From Sulfitobacter sp. (GTDB taxonomy: Bacteria > Pseudomonadota > Alphaproteobacteria > Rhodobacterales > Rhodobacteraceae): a stretch of DNA of 47,311 nucleotides. The stretch is from positions 1 through 47,311 of the forward strand of contig JABDKA010000062.1 of NCBI GenBank assembly GCA_013002405.1, written 5' to 3'. A model generated the notes under the pieces. The model saw only the letters and a list, made by a program, of their open reading frames with translations, was not told where the DNA came from and made no database searches. Position 1 is the first letter of the stretch. Every line of letters begins with the position of its first letter. Below, one piece after another: positions 40,885 through 47,311 of this stretch. Made by a program: the position numbers and the translations under genes.

Positions 40885-43695
40885 ATGACAGATCTAGTTC
40901 TGACTGGATTCCAGCAGACCGAAAAAACAGTCTCCTCCGGCATCTTCGGGGCGAATGCGGTCTATTCGCAGTTGGAAGGTGGGACGCCAGCGGATGCCTA
41001 CACCTCAGCTGCCGATGCGCTGGGCATGCAGGACTTCCGCTTTGGCGGCGGTCAGGCCGACGCCAATCCGTTCTTGATGGATTCCCGGGGCGACTATCCC
41101 GCCGATGGCGTGAACATGATCAACACGGTTGCCATGCCCAACGGCGATCTTCAGCCCGATCTGCGGAATTTCCTGGACTGGATCGAGAGCGGCGACGGTA
41201 CGCGGACCGCCACCCTGATCATTCCGACCAAACATCTGTCGACCTCTGACTACTACGGTTTTGCCTGGGAAATCTCCTCCTTCGTCACACGGGTCATGAA
41301 CGAATACGGTCCGGTCATCAGCGCCTTTGAGATTGGTAACGAACACTGGGAAATGGGTGAAACCGCCTACGGCACCAAGGCCTCTATCGCGACGGAAGCG
41401 ATCGTGCGCGGGCTGGCGGCGGCGGGCGTTGCGGAGGCGGACCAGCCCAGCATTCTGGTCCAGATGGCCTCTGCCGGCTATGCGGGCTCCGAATTTCCGG
41501 GCACCCCCGACGGTCCGGGTTTCCGCGAAAGGGCGGAGGCCGCCAATTCACAAATCATCGCGCAGCTGAGCGATGTCGCGCGCGATGCAATTGATGGCGT
41601 GGTTGAGCACTACTATTACAACAAGCCGGATCGCATCTTTTCGGAGATGAGCCTTGAGAAGAACTACATCAACGTCGACCTCGGCGTCTGGCAGGAAGAA
41701 CTGAACCGCGAACTTGAAGTTCACATTACGGAATGGAACATTCGCACGACCGCATTTAGCCAGCAGGGTATGGTGGCCGGTTCAACGCTGCTCAAGCAGT
41801 TTGAGAACATGGTCGATTTGGGTGTCGACACGGCCCATATCTGGGCCCTCGACTTTCATTCCCGCACCGCCCTCACGCTCGACACCGATGAGGGCGCGCG
41901 CCTCGATGCGCAGGGCCGCCTGACCAATTCCGCGCACGGCGCAGTCTTCGATCTCCTGTCCGAAAACGCCGTCGGTAAGGATCTGGTTGACGTGAGCTTT
42001 GCCAACCAGCCCGACGATGTGGAGGTCACCGCCTTCGCCGATACCAGCGAAACGGTCATGTACATTTCCTCTCGCAGCCTCGAGACGGAGAGCTTCCATC
42101 TGGATCTGTCAGCCTTCCTGACTGATGACTACTGGATAAGCGGCGTCAAGATTTCCATGGATGAGGCCACCTCAAACGGGCGCCAGTGGGAAAGGGGGGT
42201 CGCGGCCGATGCGATCATGCTGCAGGGCGCGCCCTACTACTACAATGAACATGACGTCGACATCGTCTATACCGATCTGAGCTTTTCGGACGCCGCCGAC
42301 ATCCATTTCGATCTCAAACCCTTTGAGGTGATCGAGATCACGCTTCAGCAGACTGTTGATGAGCTGACGCTTGCCGAAGCCGTCTCTGCCGACGCAAGCA
42401 ACTACGTCCTGACCACACGCGCGCTCGATGCCCTGACGGGGAGCAATAATCTGGACGTCCTGGCCATCGCCGATATCGTCAGCGACCTGGAGCAGGCCCT
42501 GTCCCAGCAGGGCAGTTTCCTTCCGCCAACCAGCGTGCCCGGGCTCTATGCAGGATCGCAGATCCCGGGTCAGGCAAGCGCGGTCAGAAGCGGCGGCAGC
42601 CTTTACTACGGCAACGCGGAGAACGACATCCTGCTGGACCTTGAAAGCGGCATCGCCACCTGGGCCGGTCACAGCGGTCACCTCACCCAGATTGAGTGGA
42701 TGACCGGTGGGACGGACCGTGACACCCTTTTGGGGGGCGACCATTCTGCGGTGTTGAGCGGTCTTTCAGGCAATGACCGGCTTTTTGGCGATGGGGGTGC
42801 GGACTGGTTGATCGGCGGCAGCGGCAATGATTTTCTCAACGGCGGGGTAGGCACCGATACGGCCGCCTTCGCGGGCGATCAACGCAGCTTTACACTGACC
42901 TTCTCCGCTGTGAACGATAATCTCATGATCGAGGACCGGCGCCCGGGGGGTGAGGGGACAGACACGCTGCGGCGGGTGGAGTTCCTGGATTTCGAAAGAG
43001 AGATCGACCTTTTCGGTGGTAATCCCATGCCGCTGGACATGTTCCTGGACGCCCGCGCGGTTCCGGCGGATGAGTTCATCGAGATCATCGAGCTGTACAT
43101 CGCCTATTTCAACCGCGCCCCGGACGCGATTGGCCTGAACTACTGGGCCAACCTCTACGCAAACGGCATTTCGCTGGAGAAAATGGCCGCCAACTTCTTT
43201 ACCCAACCCGAAACGCAGATGGTCTATCAAAGCGTCTTGGACACGGATGGCACGCTCGACATCGGCAATAGGGCAAAGGTCGAAGACTTCGTCTCACAGG
43301 TCTATGGTAACGTCCTCGGCCGCCAGCCAGACAGCGCGGGCTTCAATTTCTGGGTCGAAGAGCTGCAGCACGACCCCACCATCAGCCCGGACATCTTCAT
43401 TCTGGCGATCATAGGCGGCGCCAAGTTCCCCGCGAACCCCACGCCCCAGACCCTGGCGGATCAGGACTATCTTGCGACCAAGGCGGACATCGGCGCCTAC
43501 TTTGCGATCACCAGGGGCATGTCTGACACGGGCGACGCCGCGCAATCCATGGCGCTTTTCAACGGGACAGACTGGAGCCTGGACGCCGCCATCGCTTCGA
43601 TCGACGCACATTATGATCAGGCGCTTGACCCCTACAGCGGTGATTTCCTGATGCCGCTGGTGGGCGTGATTGATGATCCTTTTGGGGTAGGCTAA
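40885..43695 (+). CDS. Secreted glycoside-hydrolase-like RTX protein with two DUF4214 domains
   Basis: 936 residues without an N-terminal signal peptide. Residues about 5-490 look like a clan A glycoside hydrolase barrel: FRFGGG (51-56), FEIGNEHWEMG with likely acid/base Glu153, and HITEWN with likely nucleophile Glu283, then a beta-rich accessory part. RTX calcium-binding nonapeptide-like repeats lie at about 609-657 (LSGNDRLFGDGGADWL, GGSGNDFLNGG). Two DUF4214 repeats follow (about 729-780 and 800-850; NRAPDAIGLNYW and GRQPDSAGFNFW). This layout predicts type I secretion and action on an extracellular polysaccharide. No type I exporter genes are adjacent. Start at ATG 40885 with a weak AGGGCGG; the longer frame upstream is basic non-coding sequence. 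Confidence 0.85.
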   Translation: MTDLVLTGFQQTEKTVSSGIFGANAVYSQLEGGTPADAYTSAADALGMQDFRFGGGQADANPFLMDSRGDYPADGVNMINTVAMPNGDLQPDLRNFLDWIESGDGTRTATLIIPTKHLSTSDYYGFAWEISSFVTRVMNEYGPVISAFEIGNEHWEMGETAYGTKASIATEAIVRGLAAAGVAEADQPSILVQMASAGYAGSEFPGTPDGPGFRERAEAANSQIIAQLSDVARDAIDGVVEHYYYNKPDRIFSEMSLEKNYINVDLGVWQEELNRELEVHITEWNIRTTAFSQQGMVAGSTLLKQFENMVDLGVDTAHIWALDFHSRTALTLDTDEGARLDAQGRLTNSAHGAVFDLLSENAVGKDLVDVSFANQPDDVEVTAFADTSETVMYISSRSLETESFHLDLSAFLTDDYWISGVKISMDEATSNGRQWERGVAADAIMLQGAPYYYNEHDVDIVYTDLSFSDAADIHFDLKPFEVIEITLQQTVDELTLAEAVSADASNYVLTTRALDALTGSNNLDVLAIADIVSDLEQALSQQGSFLPPTSVPGLYAGSQIPGQASAVRSGGSLYYGNAENDILLDLESGIATWAGHSGHLTQIEWMTGGTDRDTLLGGDHSAVLSGLSGNDRLFGDGGADWLIGGSGNDFLNGGVGTDTAAFAGDQRSFTLTFSAVNDNLMIEDRRPGGEGTDTLRRVEFLDFEREIDLFGGNPMPLDMFLDARAVPADEFIEIIELYIAYFNRAPDAIGLNYWANLYANGISLEKMAANFFTQPETQMVYQSVLDTDGTLDIGNRAKVEDFVSQVYGNVLGRQPDSAGFNFWVEELQHDPTISPDIFILAIIGGAKFPANPTPQTLADQDYLATKADIGAYFAITRGMSDTGDAAQSMALFNGTDWSLDAAIASIDAHYDQALDPYSGDFLMPLVGVIDDPFGVG

Positions 43696-43827
43696 CAAGA
43701 AAACCTTCCACAAAAAAAGGCGCGTGCGAGGGAAGAGGGCCCGCGAATCGATTTGCGTGCTAGCTTGGGCGTAACACATGCCTCGGTGGGCCTAGGCTCG
43801 CCTGTCGCTTTTCGGGAGGAAAAGCAG

Positions 43828-44682
43828 ATGTTCAACCCCACCGCCGTGGTTGCCGCGCAATTTGGAGATCACCTGGCCGAAACCTACCTGCAGTACTATT
43901 CGGGCCGAAACGCTGAATATGCCTCCTACCTGAACGGCTGCGCCCGGATGGTGTTGGAACGGCTGGGAAATTCAGACGCGCTCTACCACAATGCCGAACA
44001 TACCATGATGGTCACGCTGGTCGGGCAGCAGATCGTACGGGGTCAGCTGCTCACCCGGTCGATTGAGCCCGAGGATTGGGTGCATTTCATCATATCGTTG
44101 CTGGTTCACGACGTCGGGTACGCGCGCGGGATCTGTTCGGGTGACACCGAGAATTCCGTTGTGATCAATGACAAAGGGGACACCATCTGCCCACCACGGG
44201 GGGCATCGGACGCCTTCCTCACAGCCTATCACGTGGACCGCGGCATGATCTACGCGCGGCAGCGCTTTGGCAATTCGCAACTGATCGACGAAGACCGCAT
44301 CGCCCGTGCCATCGATCACACGCGATTTCCCGTTCCCAAGGGCGAAGTCTATGCCGTGACGGACAATGAACCGGGCCTTGTCCGGGCCGCAGACCTGATC
44401 GGCCAGATCGCTGATCCCTTTTACCACCGCAAGATCAATGGCCTTTTCCACGAATTCGTTGAGACGGGCTTTGCAGCGAAACTTGGTTATGAAACCCCCA
44501 TGGACCTGATGGAGCAGTTCCCGAATTTTTTCTGGTCACAGGTCCAGCCGCTGATTGGTCCGGCGCTCAAACATCTTGAACAGACGATGGAGGGCAAGCA
44601 GTGGGTGGCGCAACTCTACAATCACGTCTTCCAGGTATCCCAGAGGGCAAGCTGCCTGGGCCCCTTCCCGGGGGAGCTTTGA
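43828..44682 (+). CDS. HD-domain metal-dependent phosphohydrolase family protein
   Basis: 284 residues. An HD pattern is visible: His in YHNAEHTMMV near residue 52-61, the HD doublet in SLLVHDVGYARG near residue 95, and later YHVDRGMIYARQRF and VRAADLIGQIADP with the distal Asp. HD proteins hydrolyse nucleotides or cyclic nucleotides using bound metals; the compact size without sensor domains gives no substrate. The ATG at 43828 has a good GGAGG site 8 bases upstream; the longer frame from 43753 is non-coding. It is separated by 180 bases from the helicase gene. Possible roles in (p)ppGpp or cyclic nucleotide turnover are speculative. Confidence 0.82.
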   Translation: MFNPTAVVAAQFGDHLAETYLQYYSGRNAEYASYLNGCARMVLERLGNSDALYHNAEHTMMVTLVGQQIVRGQLLTRSIEPEDWVHFIISLLVHDVGYARGICSGDTENSVVINDKGDTICPPRGASDAFLTAYHVDRGMIYARQRFGNSQLIDEDRIARAIDHTRFPVPKGEVYAVTDNEPGLVRAADLIGQIADPFYHRKINGLFHEFVETGFAAKLGYETPMDLMEQFPNFFWSQVQPLIGPALKHLEQTMEGKQWVAQLYNHVFQVSQRASCLGPFPGEL

Positions 44683-44865
44683 CAGGCCTCTTGCCGTCTT
44701 GCGTCGTAACGGCACAAGGGCCAATCGCGCTATCCGCTGTACATTTCGGGTGCCGTGATCTAGGCGCCTGATGAACATCAATCTTAACCCCCACAGGCCT
44801 TCCATGCTTTGCGCGGCGCACTGCGCGCGGGCCTGAAAACGGGTTCCCAAAGAAAAGAACGATCT

Positions 44866-46779
44866 GTGAAACAAGCTCTGCGCGATGCGCTCGATGACCG
44901 TGGCTATGACACCCTCACTCCGGTGCAGGAGGCTGTGCTGGACCCCGACCTTGAGGGTCGCGATCTGCTGGTCTCGGCCCAAACCGGATCGGGAAAGACC
45001 CTTGGCTTTGGCCTCGCCATCGCGCCGACGCTGCTGGAGGAACTTGAGGCCTTCGCGCCTGCGGGCATTCCCCTGGGCCTGGTCATTGCGCCAACACGCG
45101 AACTCGCCCTGCAGGTAAAGCGGGAACTTGCCTGGCTCTTCGCCAAGGCCGGGGCGCAGCTTGCCTCCTGCGTGGGCGGCATGGATATGCGCGATGAGCG
45201 CCGTGCACTGGCCCGCGGCGCGCACATCGTCGTGGCCACGCCGGGACGGTTACGTGATCATATCATGCGCGGCTCCATTGATCTCAGCGGTTTGCGGGCC
45301 GTGGTCCTGGACGAAGCCGATGAGATGCTCGATCTGGGGTTTCGCGAGGATCTGGAATTCATTCTGGGCGAGGCACCGACCACGCGCCAGACGCTGCTTT
45401 TTTCCGCCACGGTGCCAAAATCCATCGCGGGCCTCGCCAAGAGCTACCAGCGCGATGCCGTGCGCGTTGTGACCAAATCAGAGGCTGCACAGCACGCCGA
45501 TATCAGCTACCGCGCGATGACCGTCGCGGACCGGGATGCCGAAAATGCCGTGATCAACACGCTGCTTTACTACCAGGCCCCCAATTCCATCGTCTTTGGC
45601 AACACCCGCGCCATGGTGAACCGCCTGACCACCAGGCTGTCGAACCGGGGGCTGCAGGTGGTTTCCCTCTCGGGTGAGTTGTCGCAGTCGGAGCGGACGC
45701 ACGCGCTTCAGGCGATGCGCGACGGCCGTGCGCGCATCTGCGTGGCCACGGATGTCGCGGCGCGAGGCATTGACCTGCCCAACCTCGATCTGGTGGTGCA
45801 CGCGGAACTGCCCTCCAACCACGAAACCCTGCTGCACCGGTCGGGCCGCACGGGCCGGGCAGGGCGCAAGGGCGTCAGCGCCCTGATCGTGACCAAGAAG
45901 ACCCGAAAAAAGGCCGAGCGTATTCTGAGCATGGCCAAGCTCAAGGCCGACTGGTCAGACGCGCCCACAGCGGAGGAGGTCTATGCCCGCGAAGAGGAGC
46001 GCATGTTTGCCGGCGAAGCCTGGCAGGTTCCGGCAGAGGGTTCGGAGCAGGAAACCGTCGACAAGCTGACGGCGACCTTCACCGATGCACAGCTGGCCAC
46101 CGCCTTTCTGCGCCTCTATCGCTCCGCCCGCTCCACGCCAGAAGAACTGTCTGGTATCGATGCCAAACCCGAACCACGCCCCGAATTCGGGCCCAGCGTC
46201 TGGTTTTCCATCACTGGCGGCCGGGACGCAGGAGCAGAGCCGCGCCGCATTCTGCCGATGCTGCTCAAGATCGGAAGTCTGGAAAAGGACGACATCGGCG
46301 CGATCCGCGTCCGGCAGGATCATTCCTTCGTACAGGTGAGGGAGGCCAGCGTGCCTGGCCTTCTGGCGGCCATTGGGGCTGACATGATGGTTGAACCCGG
46401 CGCGCGGCTGACCCGGCTTGACGCGCCGCCAACCCTGGGGGGCGACAAGGCGCGCAAACCGTTGCCGCCCGCCAAATCCGCTGCCCCCGTCGATTGGAAC
46501 GACGATCCCGCACCGCGCAAGCGGAAACCGAAACCGCAGGACCGTCCGAAAACACCGAAAAGCGCGCCCCTTCAATCGAAGGACAAGCAACCGTCGGAAG
46601 CAGCCGATCCCGCCGTACTGAAGGCACGCAAGCCGCGCACCAAACCCAAAGGCCCGCCGCCCCCCAAGGGCAAACCGTCAAGCAAGAAGAACCGGGTCCG
46701 CGCGCAGGCAGCCAAGGGGCGCGGCGCGGGCAAGCCGGGTGGCTTTGCCAAGCCGAAACGGCCCAAGAGCGGATCCTGA
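44866..46779 (+). CDS. DEAD-box RNA helicase with DbpA-type RNA-binding domain
   Basis: 637 residues. Motifs in order: TLTPVQEAVL (Q motif), AQTGSGKT (I), PTRELALQ (Ia), VVATPGRL (Ib), DEADEMLD (II), FSATVPK (III), ATDVAARGIDLP (V) and HRSGRTGRAGRKG (VI). After the two RecA-like domains comes a DbpA-type RNA-binding domain (about 460-540, VWFSITGGRDAGAEPRRILPML), then a Lys/Pro/Ala-rich disordered tail of about 100 residues. It should unwind RNA, probably in ribosome assembly. The GTG at 44866 (VKQALRDALDDRGY) is chosen because it matches the normal family start; a TTG at 44809 would add 19 residues. Confidence 0.92.
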   Translation: MKQALRDALDDRGYDTLTPVQEAVLDPDLEGRDLLVSAQTGSGKTLGFGLAIAPTLLEELEAFAPAGIPLGLVIAPTRELALQVKRELAWLFAKAGAQLASCVGGMDMRDERRALARGAHIVVATPGRLRDHIMRGSIDLSGLRAVVLDEADEMLDLGFREDLEFILGEAPTTRQTLLFSATVPKSIAGLAKSYQRDAVRVVTKSEAAQHADISYRAMTVADRDAENAVINTLLYYQAPNSIVFGNTRAMVNRLTTRLSNRGLQVVSLSGELSQSERTHALQAMRDGRARICVATDVAARGIDLPNLDLVVHAELPSNHETLLHRSGRTGRAGRKGVSALIVTKKTRKKAERILSMAKLKADWSDAPTAEEVYAREEERMFAGEAWQVPAEGSEQETVDKLTATFTDAQLATAFLRLYRSARSTPEELSGIDAKPEPRPEFGPSVWFSITGGRDAGAEPRRILPMLLKIGSLEKDDIGAIRVRQDHSFVQVREASVPGLLAAIGADMMVEPGARLTRLDAPPTLGGDKARKPLPPAKSAAPVDWNDDPAPRKRKPKPQDRPKTPKSAPLQSKDKQPSEAADPAVLKARKPRTKPKGPPPPKGKPSSKKNRVRAQAAKGRGAGKPGGFAKPKRPKSGS

Positions 46780-46943
46780 CGGTTTGGCTTGTTGCGGACA
46801 GGCCAATGCTCTCTCAGACGTGACCGGATGTGCGCGATCCTCTTGATCCGCGTCAGCCCAAAGCCGTCCTTTGGTGTCATAATGACCCGGAATTGGGTGC
46901 GTGGAGGTCTTGCACCGCGCACCGCCGGTCAAAGGAGTTCATT

Positions 46944-47311
46944 ATGAAACGGATACTTTCAGCAATCGCGCTTTCCCTTATCTTCGCAAGTGCCGCCGGG
47001 GCACAGACCTACCGGTCGCAGAGCCGCGTCATCGTCACGGGCCTCGGGGGCGATACCTTTTCCGTCCCCACGGGCGGCACCTACGGGGCCACGGGCGCCT
47101 GGTGTGCGGCTGCGGACTACGCCATCCGCATCCTGAACGCGCGTGGGGTTGCAAGGCTCTATGTGCAGCAGCCCAAGACGACGCCCAGCGGGGCGGTGGT
47201 GTTTGGGTTGACCCCGGGCGGGACAGTGCCCGTCACCGTCGCCAGTATCGATGCGGCCCTCCGCTCTGCCGGGGCGAACCTGTCGGTCGATCACGCCTAT
47301 CAGTCCTGTCA
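46944..47311 (+). CDS. Exported hypothetical protein (partial)
   Basis: The frame starts at ATG 46944 with ribosome site AAAGGAG 6 bases upstream and runs off the window end, giving about 122 residues. The first 20 residues (MKRILSAIALSLIFASAAGA) form a clear Sec signal peptide with likely cleavage before QTYRSQ. The mature part is small, Gly/Thr-rich, and reads VIVTGLGGDTF, GAWCAAADYAIRILNARG and VAGFGLTP-like strands; a Cys pair (about residues 54 and 122) may form a disulfide. I do not recognise the family. It is preceded by 164 bases with no gene. Confidence 0.75.
   Translation, partial: MKRILSAIALSLIFASAAGAQTYRSQSRVIVTGLGGDTFSVPTGGTYGATGAWCAAADYAIRILNARGVARLYVQQPKTTPSGAVVFGLTPGGTVPVTVASIDAALRSAGANLSVDHAYQSC

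Noticed and set aside
42600-43000. Gly/Asp repeats read as a nucleotide-level tandem repeat
   Set aside because: They repeat at the protein level (RTX) and are too divergent at DNA level to be a tandem DNA repeat.
46500-46779. Lys/Pro-rich tail of the helicase as a separate gene
   Set aside because: It is in frame with the helicase, and such tails are common in DEAD-box proteins.

Overview
The window looks like chromosomal DNA of an alphaproteobacterium of the Rhodobacteraceae, most likely a marine Roseobacter-group member. The basis is the high G+C content, strongly G/C-biased third codon positions, an Anbu-type peptidase operon, FNR/Dnr-type boxes, a secreted RTX/DUF4214 protein, and the overall style of the proteins. 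I see no rRNA, tRNA, CRISPR array, insertion sequence or prophage. I count about 38 protein genes, including partial genes at both ends and a 35-codon membrane microprotein. No gene encodes a recognisable DNA-binding transcription factor.

Layout. (1) 1-1276: tail of a TTC38-like repeat protein, then an overlapping lrgA/lrgB pair. (2) 1277-1803: an apparently decayed minus-strand reading frame. (3) 1804-5734: a tight four-gene operon (circularly permuted ATP-grasp protein, alpha-E protein, transglutaminase-like protease, Anbu proteasome-like peptidase), followed by an orphan 104-codon gene. (4) 6295-13486: mostly single genes, namely a HisA-like TIM barrel, an EamA exporter, an acyltransferase, a BASS transporter, an endonuclease/phosphatase-fold enzyme, an SLC13 permease and a phosphoribosyltransferase.

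(5) 13660-19569 (minus): a branched-chain amino/keto acid operon. Its order of transcription is AMP-forming acyl-CoA ligase, E1 alpha, E1 beta, E2, Leu/Phe/Val dehydrogenase, with overlapping junctions. An FNR-type box followed at standard distance by a -10-like hexamer lies in front of it. (6) 20088-24310 (plus): a P2-type cation ATPase, a ferric-reductase-like flavocytochrome, and a 35-aa single-span protein overlapping its stop codon. (7) 24357-26723: a divergent pair (ATP-grasp ligase-like protein and class II glutamine amidotransferase) around a second, nearly identical FNR-type box. (8) 26805-31490 (minus): ABC1 kinase, DUF427, a photolyase-like protein with its FAD domain at the N-terminus, and an alpha/beta hydrolase with a membrane tail.

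(9) 31552-40289 (minus): an acetate module. Acs, an adenylate kinase, a DUF4212 subunit and an ActP-type symporter are followed by a cNMP/CBS/DUF294 nucleotidyltransferase-like protein, a small membrane protein, and a membrane-anchored PAS-exonuclease fusion. Acs turns acetate and ATP into acetyl-CoA, AMP and PPi, and the adjacent adenylate kinase can recycle the AMP. The downstream proteins look like nucleotide/energy sensors tied to acetate use. (10) 40885-47311 (plus): a large secreted glycoside-hydrolase-like RTX protein with DUF4214 repeats, an HD-domain protein, a DEAD-box helicase with a DbpA-type RNA-binding domain, and the start of an exported protein.

The most interesting parts are the Anbu operon, the acetate/nucleotide-sensing module, the FNR-box-flanked ATP-grasp/amidotransferase pair, the permuted photolyase, and the microprotein coupled to the flavocytochrome. 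All functions are inferred from sequence reading alone; no database search was possible.
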